Part shown: piece by piece, positions 25,118-37,714 of the stretch
Layout: each line of letters starts with the position of its first letter
How positions within the stretch are numbered: the stretch's first letter is position 1
From: Marasmius tenuissimus
Taxonomy: Eukaryota; Basidiomycota; Agaricomycetes; Agaricales; Marasmiaceae
DNA: 64,000 nt
Assembly (NCBI GenBank): GCA_029532415.1
Contig: JAQOTA010000025.1
Coordinates: forward strand, 124,001 to 188,000
Direction: 5' to 3'
The notes under the pieces: generated by a model
Told to the model about the DNA's origin: nothing
The model's database searches: none
Seen by the model: only the letters and a program-made list of their open reading frames with translations
Position numbers and translations under genes: made by a program

Positions 25118-25319
25118 CACAGCTGGGGCCAAAACTTATTTTGTTGCGGAATATGAAGCAGAAATATGTCGCCCGGCCTTCCGGTGAGTATTTTTGCTAC
25201 CGAATATGCGGAACCCAATTCAAATTCGACTATTTCCAGCCTGAATATGTGTTGAACTGTGAGGCGTCATATTTTTCTGGCACAATTCCGTGCATAAATA
25301 ATGTTCACGCCCAGCTGTG
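25118..25319. mobile_element. 202-bp MITE, copy 2 (3-bp TCA target duplication)
   Basis: Begins CACAGCTGGG and ends CCAGCTGTG, with TCA directly repeated at 25115-25117 and 25320-25322. It aligns without net length change to 3128-3329. The inverted ends are longer than in copy 1: the first nine to ten bases are perfect, then AAC and TTATTT match after one or two differences. Copy divergence is visible but modest. Confidence 0.85.
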
Positions 25320-25592
25320 TCAAGCATACTTACGTTGCTTCCCACGCTTATACGTCCCTCACTTCAACTAACTGGGCTTGCTCCCGGCCCCGAAACCGTC
25401 ATTCTGTCTCGATATCTATCTTAGACCTGAATACTGCTGCTCTAGTCATGTGCAATATCTACTCATTGAACTTGTATTTCCGCCAATTTCACAGGCCGAT
25501 CGTTGACATTGTTAAACACTGTTTCGTCTTCAACCTTACAGAGACAGAACTTGATGGGATAAAGTCAAATAAGTACAAAACTCGCATGATGG

Positions 25593-27932
25593 TCAGCCTC
25601 GAAGCACCAATGGACCCTTAGGAGTTCCAATTTTAGCCAGCTTCCGCAACGCCTTGTACATATTGTCCTCCTCAAATCTTGCAGCCCGTCTCGAGATGGC
25701 GGTAGACGCAGCCTCCGGATCGTCAAATGGTGAACCATCCATAGAATAGACCGTCCCCTCTGCGGGGAGAGTACCATTCACAAGATACGATCGCACGGCT
25801 TGTGCAGTGCAAATCGACGGTGAACTCGGAGAGCAATGCCACGGCACGTCGGATCATCTTTTAGAACATGTATAGGAAGGGAGATTGAAACTTACCCCTG
25901 GAGAGTCTTGTGTCAAAAGAACCGATCCGGGGAACAGTCGAGAGGTGCTCTTTGCTCTAAGGAAACTTTCAAAAGGCGCGTTCGTACACCCATATAGCAA
26001 CGCTCACCCTTCAAGTGAAGTAACGGGGTCTACCGAAAAGATTCAGCTGGAGGGAGTCCAAATTGAACGAATCCATACCTGCCACATTCCCAATGATCAA
26101 CAACGAGAACTAGTATTTGTAGCACCGATAGGTCCTGAGAAATCTTGCTCAATCTTGTTCAAAAAGCGACAGATGCTCGAAACATACCTCTGAAGTAGTC
26201 CTTACGAAGCTTTGACGGCCATCCACTAGGAGATTTTGAATACGCATTGTAAGGAGGTAAAAACTATGGCACATACGCGCAAGCAATCCGGACGGAAGCC
26301 CAGATAGATCCAAACGACGAAAAGTCCGTACTCTCATTGAAATGAGCTCTAGCGGATTCCACGTCCGGAGGAACGACTTCCCCGTCGTTACACGAATACA
26401 CATTCAGTGATTCGATGGCCATCGCCAAATCGTTCACAGAAGGATCACAGTTACACTCGAACATCGGCGCGGCAACCATGTTGTAAAACGCTGTTCCATA
26501 ACCCTCAGCCAGTCCTGCGAGTTCTTCGGCCAATTCGCGTCATGATTCAAAAGGGGTGTACAGTTTTGTGAGCACGGTGTAATGGACGAGGGTGTAGTCG
26601 ACTAGGCCATGGAGCACATTGGTTTCAACAGGTATAGGGGCCTTGATCAAGGAATCGTAGATGCCATTCAATTTTGCTTCCATGGCTTCGACCGAGTCCT
26701 CGTAGAAAGCGCAGGATTCTGGGCCAGCCTCTTTGCAGCTCGTAAGGAACCATTTTAGGGTGTTGTCGATATCTTTCAAGCCGGTCCACCATCTCGCTCA
26801 CTCAGGAACAGGAACGTTGGTTCGAGGCGGAAAGATTCGAATACGTAGGTCCTACTTCCATAGTAATCTTCGGGATCAGGAACCCCGTCAATGATCAATC
26901 GTCCGACTTTACCCTAGGCTGCCATTAGACCGCTTTCTGAGGCGACCACCTTGGATGGACCTACCGGAAACATTGAAGCGAATGTATAGCCCAGAACCGA
27001 TCCATACCTGAGTAAGTGAACGTTAGAGAGATATCGATGTCTTCAGTTCCCCAAAAGAGCTCACGAAAACCCCCAATACTGTAGCTTCTCCTCACCATAA
27101 GCTTCGACAATCTTGAGCATATCTCTCGCAGAATGGTCGGTATCAATGGGTGGCAAGTGCTCCTTTCCCCTCTGAGGAGCGAGAGATCCCATGATCTTGT
27201 TGGATGCCCAGAAGCTTCCAACGGTTTCTGCAGAGTGATTGAGCTCCGTCGCGGCGCGATGAGTGAATATACAATCGGTTAGACTTTTTATAGAACACCG
27301 CACGAGGAGTTGGACGTTGAACGCCTGAAGTTGGAAGCAAGTATGTCAGTAATCTGAATCTCATCTCCAATTCTGAATGCCACTCAATTACTCACCCCGT
27401 GGATCGAAGCTGACAATATCGAATTGAGCCCCGAAAATTGACTGGAATAACTAGCCTTGTTCGAGGACCGATTCAACACCACTGCCTCCTGGACCTCCTG
27501 GATTAGAGAAAATAGGTCCCAAATAGTCCTCGCTCTCCGAAGGAACGTTGGCCGGTAGACATATGAGAGCGATAGCAGCAGATTCTCCATCTGGGTTGTC
27601 GTAGTCTAATGGTACCTTCGCATGACCAATCTAAGCACACATATTCAGACACCCTTAAGCACTCGCATACCTGCAGACGCGCGCATTGATATTCTTCAGA
27701 GTAGCATTGGACCCATTCAAGTTCTGTGGAAGGTTATATCTGTGAAAGAGACGTGACTTCGCCGCTTGATCTGCCGTTTGATATCGTTCCAAGGCTTACA
27801 GAGCTCCAAGATTTCAGTCCAAGTTTGAGTGCTGTTGTCGGCGCGACCGTACAAGTCACTTGCAGCATGCCCGGAAGGCAGAAAGCATACTACAAGGAAG
27901 AAAATGCTCGTTAGGAGACCTCTGCGATCCAT
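25593..27932 (-). pseudogene. Hydrolase D: multiply broken S33/TAP-like copy
   Basis: Closest to hydrolase B. The signal peptide (ATG at 27930-27932), SNPGGPGGSG, GFS, CNCDP and the C-terminal NGTLPAEGTV block are recognisable. It carries at least four lesions: a 2-bp loss at the end of exon 1 (near 27806) that throws exon 2 out of frame; TAG in frame at 27451-27453; a 1-bp insertion near 27270; and TGA at 26540-26542 replacing a conserved Trp. The GFDPRG motif has become SFDPRG. Lesions spread through the gene show it has been dead for some time. Confidence 0.85.
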
Positions 27933-28750
27933 GCAATGGGAATGTGATGAGGGGCCTTCAGTGACATCGTCGCTTTTTTATGGACTGGGAATGACGGTGT
28001 GATCCGAAAGTACCGCCAGGAAAGAGACTATTACCGTGCTGGCCGCGGTAGCTTAGTACCTAAGGGCCGCCGAGATGGATCCATTTCTGCTGAAAGTCAG
28101 ACGCGATCTGAGTGGTCGCCGGTCAAAGCATAAAGTGAACTTGCAAAAAAATCAACAACGTACTACTGGAAGGCAATACAGAGCTGCTCTTCCGCTCAAA
28201 TCCACCTGAAAAGATGAAACTTCAAAGTATCCACATTCGGATGCATCGGTTATATCGCAGGGCCGGTGGAGTGATTGTGTAATTTTTGGCTTGCCTTCCG
28301 TTGAGACCAGTATTTAGGAGTTTGAGCCGCCTGACCCGGATTTGACGGGGTTCTTTGATGTCAATCCATTGAAGCTGGCGTTCATATATAGTATTTTTGC
28401 ATACGAAACTCACCAAAGAGAATGTTTAAAGGGATTGTCTCGAGTCTCGCAATAGTTCGATTCGTTGATAGTCGGATCAGAAGAGGTACCGCCATTCTTC
28501 CCACGTTCGCATCTCTTTCCTTCGCTACCATGACGGGTCGGCCAATGCCCGTCAAAAATTCTGCATACGCACTACAAGCTGAACGCTGAAGCCTCTGGCC
28601 ACAGAATATACAATGATGGAATTCATAGCATGGGTGAAGTGTAGCAAATTACAGTACAACTACAATGCTTGATACTTCGGTGAGTCCTTATGCAGAACTC
28701 ATCCTTACAGATCGTCTCACAGGCCTTCTCCTTCCAGTTTGCCGCCTGCT
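27933..28750. other. Intergenic, nothing recognised
   Basis: Upstream of pseudogene D. It holds a TATA-like ATAAAAAAG on the minus strand near 27975 and the CGTCATTCC block shared with hydrolase B. No coding signal. Confidence 0.4.
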
Positions 28751-29867
28751 TTAATGATCGTCGCCGCCGCCCAATGCGCTACTCCATCTACCCACGAAGC
28801 CTGCGAAGAAGCGAGAGGTGGGAGATAACGGTCGGTTAAGCTGTACCGTCTGGCCCTTGTGGCGTTTACTGCTGTCTTGTTGCCTGGTGGAAGGAATGCC
28901 GAGCGGATGCAGTGGAGAGGCTAGTCCAGATGAGGCTCCCTTTGAGCCGAAGTCGGTAAAGCTATTCATGGCCTTGCGTTTCTCGGAAGACTTGGATTTC
29001 ACCGTCTTTAAGCCCTTGGACTCGTGCTTGAGCCTTCCGGGCGGTGATTGAAAAAACGCGCGTGGTAAGGCAAGTACTTCGTTGTCACGAGTACAATTCG
29101 CTCCGCTCATAATCCCAAAGGCTTCGGCGAAGGTGAGGTTGGCGAGATGAATGTGATTAGCAGGGGAGCAGGCTGTGGAATCTGTGATTGAGGTGGCCTG
29201 AGTCTGGGTGTCGAAATGAGGGCTCGGTATGTCCAACGTTGAGACCGCATCATTTCGTTGTCCTCCCTCTGATGGAGATGTTATGACTGTGTCAGGATCA
29301 GCGAAGCGAACGCGCCGAGCTGTATGTCTGGCTGTGACATGAGCCTCAGCGTTCTCCACCGCTCCTAATGGAACTCGTGCTTTCCTCCCCTCAACAATGA
29401 TCGTTGAACGCCTGACCGTAGTTGCGGGGAGCTTCCCCATGCCTTCATTCCCTTTCGTTCGCGTAACGTCCTCATGTGTAGGTGCGTTCTCGTTGGGACT
29501 ACGTCCCAACCCCAAGCCACTTGGCTTTACCGACCTCCTCAAGTTCTCTCCAAATCGCGAAGCCAGCTTCGTCTTCATGTTCTCAACATCTTTCTTCAAG
29601 TCTGTACCAGGACTCGCTGGGATTGGAGAATTCGAATCCTTGTTTTCGTGCGTGCGGTTTTGTGTTCCACGTGCGTTGAGAGCAAGCTCTCTCTGTGTCC
29701 TGAGAAAGGATATTGGCATTGGGTGGGAAATAAGGTCGCCGGTAAGGGGTGCCCCTTTCCGATTGTTTCGTTTGCCTTGGACCTGTTAGATATTGGTTGA
29801 GGTTAGTCTTGAACTGCAACTTTGGGAAAACACAACTCACGTTTCGCTTTCTATACTTGCTGGTCAT
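28751..29867 (-). CDS. Hypothetical disordered protein with RVxF-type motif (352 aa)
   Basis: Two exons, 29867-29841 and 29782-28751, give 353 codons with the stop. The first encodes MTSKYRKRN; the intron has GTGAG...ACAG ends. No domain is recognisable. The protein is basic, rich in Ser, Thr and Arg, and probably mostly disordered. ARRVRFADPD near the middle fits the protein phosphatase 1 docking consensus (RVxF). A more ordered segment with IHLANLTFAEAFGIMSG lies in the centre. A nuclear or cell-cycle role is possible but not shown. Confidence 0.7.
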
Positions 29868-30373
29868 GGGATGGCGGAGTGGGATGCGGTAGGAGAGAGA
29901 GTTGCGTGCGCGTAGTCAAGATGACGGTGCAGGTTTGGTGCTGAGGGCAGGGCTTCAATGATTGAAAAAAGCCGAATGCTCATACCCTTTATATCCCACT
30001 CTCGCTCTATAGACTATCCAGAATGATCAACAATAGGTTGTCTGGCTTTCAAACTCCATTGATTGTTGCACAATGGTGGCCCAAGACACGACCATCGTCT
30101 GAGTCAGTCTCATTGTCGATCAATGCTTTGGCCGCAACCTCACATGTTCACAGGAGAGTCGTGTCAGGTCCTGGTCCACAGAATCTATTCACTCAAATAC
30201 TACGTTTTTACGCGCTTGCCCAAACACAGATATCCGTTCACCGATCTACCTACATAGCTAGGCTCGACAAAGTAAGGCTCCAAACCTCGGAAACACTGAT
30301 CGAGGCACATATTCAATATTTACATATGTTGACGGCAAGTACCTTGCGTGGACATGAGACGCCTTGCAGGCTT
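29868..30373. other. Intergenic, nothing recognised
   Basis: Contains the promoter of the preceding minus-strand gene (TATA-like TATAAAG on the minus strand near 29990) and the 3' flank of the broken oxygenase. Confidence 0.4.
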
Positions 30374-31883
30374 TTAAAGCCGCCGCGGAAGCGAAGATTG
30401 CTTAGGTTCAACGCCCGGATTCGCTTTGTCCCCCTGGTAGGCTCCGTAATTCCCTCTATCACCCGCTGGCCCAAACCTCGCAACAAGACACAACTTGACA
30501 TACACGTACCCAATACTCTTTTCGTTCCCATACGCCGTATACTGCATCCCATAGCCACTTCCATTCAAGTCCTCCGCCAAAGCTGTGATCCAAGCCACCG
30601 CTCCCGATCGCTGGTTTGCAAAGATTTCTTTGTCGGAATACGTGTTCGGCAACACTGGGATGAACTCCTCATCATGTGCATGAGACAGCACATCGAGTTT
30701 CTTCTGGTGTAACGAATCAGCCCAGGGCTTCTCGATTGTGTATCTTCGGGAGATTTTAGGAGCGCTCCTCGTCATTATATAACGCTTGATGTCCGTAAAG
30801 AGGATCTTGTCTTCGAACACCCCTCTGATCGAGCAGTCGAGCTCAAGGTCGGTGCATGCGCTGAAGGGGATTTGATCACTCCCTTTCTAGAGTGGAACGA
30901 GGGACGAGAACACAGTTTGACCTGGGATAACAGCGTGCCCTTACGTCAGACCGAATCCAAAAAAGCCACTGTTGGGCATAGGAGTAGCATCATCTAGGAG
31001 TGACGAGAGTGCGTTCTTGAGCGTTTGAGCGGGATAACATCATCGATATGCGGCGGAAGACTAGGTTGTGATGATTCCGTATAGTAGAGGTTGTAAGTCA
31101 AGGTTACTCGGTGGCCACTGGTGACGGGGGGAGGACCTCGTGTTCGATATCGGAGAAGAATGCGACCCAGGTGATGTGGTACGGAGATTTCGACAGAAAA
31201 TCTCCGGAATCAAATACGAATTTTTGACTCTCATGTCTGGGGACGAGCTGCCCTCCAACGTGGGGTGTCGGGAATGCCACCACGAGCGTGGCGAACATGT
31301 TCTCTCCACGAGAAGTGTCCTTATGAGGACGAAAGAAAATGCCATGGTCTGTCAATAGTTTAGAACAGGATTCCGTGATAACACTAAACTCAGCGGCGCA
31401 CCATAAATGTCAAGTTTGTACGACTCAGCCTCAACCTGCCGCGGTTGTCCACCCGAGACGAGATAGGGTACAGCAGTCATTAGGAGACGCGAGCTGTGGA
31501 CATCGAATAGACATAGGAATCGTTCTTTGTCCATCTTGCCGGCTTTCCTGTAGGTTTCATCCAACACGTCTTCGTCCGCTCTCCCAAACGTGGCCCGGGC
31601 CCCGGTCGCATGAGGAAGAGAGGGTCTCAAGTTCTTCAGGGGTAGCTTTGTGGGTTAATTCGACGACACTGTAGTAGACATTTGCGACTTAAGAACCATA
31701 ATCGTCAACGGACTGAAGAATTGGGAAACTTACTGCGCCCGCCGAGGGTTGAAATCAGTATGTTAGAAGAGCCTGAAAGTTGAAATGTTCCGAGGGTAAT
31801 TCGACGGATCCTGAGATCCAAGGAACTGGGCGTACGACTGCCGCACGAGCATTTCGTATCCTCTCTTGTATGAAGGTAGCCAT
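30374..31883 (-). pseudogene. Broken 2OG-Fe(II) dioxygenase (prolyl-4-hydroxylase-like)
   Basis: Matches the large fungal 2-oxoglutarate/Fe(II) oxygenase family. ATFGR..DVLDETYRKAGKMD and YKLDIYG come first. Next is the iron-binding core FRPHKDTSRGENMFATLVVAFP...GGQL, then FFSDIEHEV. After a frame change follows VTSGHRVTLTYNLYY, and finally QYTAYGNEKSIGYVYVKLCLVARFG. The frame must change at least three times: near 31591-31606 (a CCCGGGCC run), at a six-base homopolymer at 31126-31131, and near 31030-31045 before KNALSSLLDD. The N-terminal exon is also unclear. It is either a pseudogene or was assembled with errors in GC-rich runs. Confidence 0.65.
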
Positions 31884-32443
31884 GTCAATGGGTGGTGAAA
31901 AGCAAAGAAACATCGCGGCCGCAACGAGGCAATATTGCAGTGAAAGTGGTCTCAAAAGATGAGTCACTGAGTGACGCGCGTCACCGCGACCGGTGTATCT
32001 CCACCTACGGAAAGGTCAGGAAAGAATTGCTTGCCGGCCCAGGTCGTCGAGCAGTAGTTGGGTCATCAACTACATCCGAGCAATATTGAGGAGAATTAGA
32101 AAAAACCCGATGGGTCAGAGCGAACTCTCCGCCGACTTTTGTTCCGATCATCCCGGCGCTCACAGACGCTCATAGACCATGCCAAGCAGTGCCAAGGACA
32201 CAACCTCCGGCGGATAGGGACCTATACAAGCCTACCACATGCCTTGGTCTTCATCAAAGGCGTAGATTTCCGAGAATCAACTTTATTTTTCAGTGAGATT
32301 TACATACAAAAGGCGCCATACAAAAGAATCAGAGCACAAATGCAATGTGGCCGAACTTCAGATTGAGACCTATCAGCGCGACGTCGCTCAGAAATGTATA
32401 CCGTGATAATCAGAATCTGTCCTCACCTCAGAAGACAAAAACC
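31884..32443. other. Intergenic, nothing recognised
   Basis: Gap between the start region of the broken oxygenase and the 3' end of the xylanase, both on the minus strand. Confidence 0.4.
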
Positions 32444-33263
<820 letters not shown>

Positions 33264-33335
33264 GTTGAGAATACTGAAGCTTGAAGCTTTGTGGAACGCG
33301 GATTTCGATTAAGGATAGAAGGACAGAAACTCCAG

Positions 33336-33462
33336 CTTTTATACACTATCACTCGCCAGAAATTCGGTTTGGAGGGAGCAGACGACTGAATCAACTCTTC
33401 AGGCAACTGAGGTCAAGAGGAGAAATCGGGGCGGCCGCCGAAAGCGACGTAGACTGCCCCAC
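33336..33462 (-). promoter_or_regulatory. Xylanase promoter: TATA box and possible Cre1 site
   Basis: TATAAAAG on the minus strand at 33343-33336 lies about 73 bp upstream of the ATG. GTGGGGC on the same strand (33462-33456) fits the SYGGRG consensus of the carbon-catabolite repressor Cre1/CreA. One such short site can occur by chance. Confidence 0.4.
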
Positions 33463-34507
33463 CTTGATTCTACAAGTGCCGTGACAGAGTACAACTCCCA
33501 GAGTTATCCCGTCTCTCGAACAACGCTGATTACATTCTAAAAATATCCATTCCACCTGCGCAACTGTTCGTGATGTTTACTTTTGATCATGACCATCTGG
33601 GGCATGTGGACGTATGGGTTAAACATCGGAAACCGGAAGTTTCGAGCTATTCAGAAATCGGTGGCCGTTATATAGCTCGTTCCAGAGTGGAGCACACAGA
33701 GAAGATGATGGAGGTCGTTCGACGCCACAAATACATCTCACCACAGCCTCGAAGTCCTCAAGCCTAGTCATTATTTGCTGTTACTACTGTCGAAAAACAA
33801 GCTGGCAGCAAACGATTTGGGTAGAAGCTGGAAGTTCCCGGTGAGCGTTGCGTTGCTAAGGAGTCGGACGAGTTTCGGATGATTGCATCCGAAGACGATC
33901 AAAACAGGATGCAGAGGAGGTATCATGTGCCAAGAGCCAGCTTAAAATATAGAAGGTCGCACGCCAAGTGACTGGCATTCTGATTAGATTCGTTCAGCGT
34001 TGGATTAGCGTTCAAACGAGACCACAAGACTGCCTCGAGAATAGAGCTGAAAAAAATATATAGAATTTCGAGGGTTCGACATCCAAGTGCACAAAGTCGG
34101 GATTGATCTCCCATTGCCATTTGCCAGCAGCACGCTTCCCGGTTTGCTGCCAATCATTGGGAGTACATGACTTGAGCACGACGGAGCCGTTCGTCAGTTA
34201 GGCGGGGGCCGCTGCGGAGAAACAAGATCCGTGCGCTGAACAGGTATAACATATTCTAGACGTGATATATCAACACTGGAGATCCAGGTGCTATTTTGGC
34301 CAAACAGCGGTAATACTCTCTTGTAGGACGAAGTAATGATAGGAAATCCTTCGGGTCTTGCGAGATTTCGAGAAAGAAAAGTCTTTCCGACTGAGGTTGC
34401 AGCGGACCTGAGAGCGCTATAGGGCCGTCATAACAATTTCGGAGCTTATTGCCATCTTCCTTCAATCCAGTCTTGTGGCCAGATTGGTCAGGAGGAGTAA
34501 ATTCCAA
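33463..34507. other. Intergenic, nothing recognised
   Basis: Open frames at 33570-33767, 33923-34153 and 34256-34507 show no domain and no conserved neighbours. Confidence 0.4.
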
Positions 34508-34795
34508 TGCTAATTCCTGCCCCCGAGGACGAGGGGTGTCGTACTGAGCTGGAGTTCAAGGACATAACCTTCGATGAAATTGATGCCCCAGGTTACTTTT
34601 CTGTCTATGAATTGATCAGATGGGAGAAGTATCATACTATCGCCTCGAATTTTCGAAACGAAAATCAGCCGTGTTTACCGTCGTGATTGAAGTAAAACTT
34701 GTGCGGGAATGTCCAAATCCGACGAGTCCACGGGATCCTACAGGGAGGCTCGTGTACCGGTCCAATTAGGGGGATAGTAAACAGACAGTTTGGCC
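34508..34795 (+). pseudogene. Possible coding remnant of unknown family
   Basis: Frame 34508-34684 reads like real protein (ELEFKDITFDEIDAPGYFSV, then YELIRWEKYHTIASNF). After one frame shift near 34660 it continues as SAVFTVVIEVKLVRECPNPT to a TAG near 34770. I do not recognise the family. It could be a decayed gene or two exons with an unusual junction. Confidence 0.25.
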
Positions 34796-35274
34796 TTGAG
34801 GAGCTGAGGCAATCTCTACGATAGATGCTCAAGGATTAAGAAGATGATCAATGACTCCGGTCAGAATTCAGAATATCCAATCATTGCTGAGACGAGTTTC
34901 AAAGCGTATTCGAAGACCATTGTTGGGTTAGCCTCTCTGATATATGCGTTGAACGAGTGTCTGGCATCTTGAGAGCTTTCAGAATTGGACCGACATAAAC
35001 CAGATAAGGCCCGAGAAGGTTAAGGACAACCTTGAGGAAACGCTCAAACGCTCAAAACGGAAGTTTCCCACGCGTATGATTCCCAGCGCTTAGATCTAAG
35101 TAGAGCGTCAATCTGTCTTGAGATTGATCCTTTTGGACGTCCGGTAGTCCACACTACACCGAACTTCAAAAGAACAAGGATGATTCAAACGAGAAGCAAA
35201 CGTTAATTCCAGATAATGATTTAATTAATGAGTCGCTGCCATGAGGATAGCGCCAGGTACTTGTAGTAGAGTAT
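34796..35274. other. Intergenic, nothing recognised
   Basis: Gap between the unknown remnant and the 3' end of hydrolase E. Confidence 0.35.
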
Positions 35275-37647
35275 TCAAAGGCTCCTAAGGCCGAATTGAC
35301 GCCACGAGTGCTTTCTAGCAAGGTCCTGCATCGCGTCGACCAGCTCTGCATCCTCTGCAGACATCAAATCCCGCTTCGAGGTCGTATTCGTGGCGGAAGG
35401 ATCATCGAAGGGCGAGCTATCCTCTGGGCAGACGGTGCCTGGCTCAGGCAGCGTACCATTCACGAAGTAATCCCGAACGATCTTGGTGGTGCACAACGAG
35501 GGCGCGGCGACCGAGCAGTGCTACGGGGAAGGATTAAATCAGATCCTCAGTACAGAGAGGATAGAGAGAGAGGAATCCTTACTCCTGCCGAATTTTGCTC
35601 CAGAACAACGGATCCCGGGAATTGTTGGGAGGCCTTCTTTGCTCTGGATTGTAGATGAGTTGATGAAATGAGAGAGCCACGTCTGTAGCTTTACTTACGC
35701 CGAAAGTGGTGTCGCAGGATCTGTTAGAACGGGTCAGATCAAACATAATCAGAGAAGAACCGCTGTGCTTACCTGCGGTGTTCCCGATGATGAGCATAGG
35801 GAAGCTCGTATTACCGCTGATAGGTCCTAATAAAAAGCCGATTCAATTTGCTGAGGTGGTAAGAAAGAGTAGGTAAAACAAACCTCGGAACTGTGTTTTG
35901 GGGATTTCTGGTGACCATCCGCTACAAGCGCGAGCCGTCAGCGACGTAATCCACAAAGGTCGAAGCGTGTTTCAAACCTGCAAGCAATCCGATGGCTAGA
36001 TCGGAAAGTCCCCCAAGACGAATAGAGCTCTACGGCTTCCTTATAAAAGGCCCGAGCAGCGTCCACTCCAGGAGGAACAGCGTCCCCATCGTTACAGATA
36101 TAAGCAACCTGAGTCTCTCCATTGGCCTCGAATGCGTGCTTCCCCGGCTCGTCGCAATCACATTCGAACATCGAATTCTCAGTTCCAAAGACCTTCCACA
36201 ACGCCTCCCCGTTTCCTTTAGTCAATGCTTGCAATCCCGTAGCAAAGCGGCGCCAAAAAGTGAAAGGGTGGTATAATGCTTGAAGCAAGACGGGACGGAA
36301 GATACCATAGTCGATAACACCATAGGAAACGTTGGTACGAACGGGGACGGGCTCCGTGTCCAAACGAGCGTAAATTCCCTGGAGTTTGCTTTCCATGGCT
36401 TCGATCGAGTCCTCGTAGAAATCACAGGATTGTGGACCGGCCTCCTTGCATTTTTCGAAGAACCATCGTTGTGCCTTATCTGTGTCTTCCGCGAGATTGA
36501 TCCACCTCGCTGTAGTTCAGATGGGTTTAAGTTGTTGAGACGTGCTAGAAGAATCTAGAAAGACGTACTCCTGTAATAGTCTTGAATTTCGACGACCCCA
36601 TCGATGATAAGCCGTTCGACCTTGTCCTGGAGAACGTTATTCAGTGCATTGACCACTAACGGTTGAGGAGGGCAACTCACCGGTAACATGGCAGCAAATG
36701 TATATCCGAGGACAGAACCATATCTACAAGCGATGCATTAGTTAGGTTCGTCGACAGTGACTGACAATCATAACTCACGAGAATCCCCAGTACTGGAGTT
36801 TCTCTTGTCCATGAGCCTCGACAATACTGAGCATATCCCTCGCGGAGTTGGCGGTGTTCATATGACCCAGATAGTCTTTACCCCTCTCGTACGCGAGGGT
36901 ACCCATAATCTTGCTGTTCGCCCAGAAACTCTCCACAGATTCTCTCGATTGGTTGAGTTCATTCGCTGGACGCAACGAGAGAACACGTTCTTCTCGAGAC
37001 TCGTAGAATTCGATTCGGGGAGTCGAGCGTTGGACGCCTAGGAAGGAACCAAGTGAGTATACGGGGAATCAGGGGTTGAAGGCCACCTACCTCGAGGATC
37101 AAAACCGACGATGTCGAATTGGGGTCCCAGACCGATTTGGTGATTAGCTCCAGCCCCTAGTACGTAGTCGACACCGCTGCCTCCTGGGCCTCCCGGGTTG
37201 AAGAGGATAGGACCACGATAGTCTTGACTGTCAGTCGAGACGTTGGCTGGTAAACGGATAAGTGCGATTGCAGCTTTGTCGCCCTCCGGGTTGTTATAGT
37301 CGAGAGGTACCTTTCGTTGTACCTCAGAATGAGTATGAGAGGTGAAATCGACCGTTGGGATTTACATACCTCGAGACGAGTACATTGGAAACCGCCGGCG
37401 TTCGTGTAGCAGGGAACCCACTTGAGGTCTTTGGAAGGTTCCAACTGTACATTTGAAAGCGCTCAGTCAACACATTCGAAGGAAAGACGCGTATAAACGG
37501 ACTCACAGTACCCCAAGACGATTCAGTCCAGTCTTGCGTGCCGTTTTCCTGACGTGCCGACAGATTGCAACTGGCATTGGCAAACGTACTGTGCAACAAG
37601 AATGCACCGATGAAGAGCAGTCCTCTCGAGATGGGCTTCCGATACAT
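35275..37647 (-). CDS. Hydrolase E: secreted alpha/beta-hydrolase, S33/TAP-like (582 aa)
   Basis: Intact member of the A/C/E/G subgroup and closest relative of C. MYRKPISRGLLFIGAFLLHS forms the signal peptide. FNPGGPGGSG, QFDIVGFDPRG, GFS-YG, CDCDEPGKHAF, MLIIGNTAG, DPATPLS and the GHCS histidine block are all present. Twelve exons: 37647-37507, 37444-37370, 37310-37091, 37037-36779, 36723-36681, 36626-36569, 36509-35978, 35921-35884, 35826-35773, 35720-35699, 35643-35583, 35520-35275, totalling 583 codons with the stop. All introns are GT-AG. It serves as the reference for interpreting C and G. Confidence 0.9.
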
Positions 37648-37686
37648 GTTTGGGAAATGTGAAGGCTACAACTTGTGTTAGAGCGT

Positions 37687-37714
37687 CTTTATAGAAGCTG
37701 AGAACGACTGCGCA
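37687..37714 (-). promoter_or_regulatory. Promoter module of hydrolase E: TGCGCAGT-N13-TATAAAG
   Basis: TGCGCAGT at 37714-37707 and TATAAAG at 37693-37687 on the minus strand, 13 bases apart, TATA 39 bp before the ATG. Same layout as in A and G. Confidence 0.65.
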
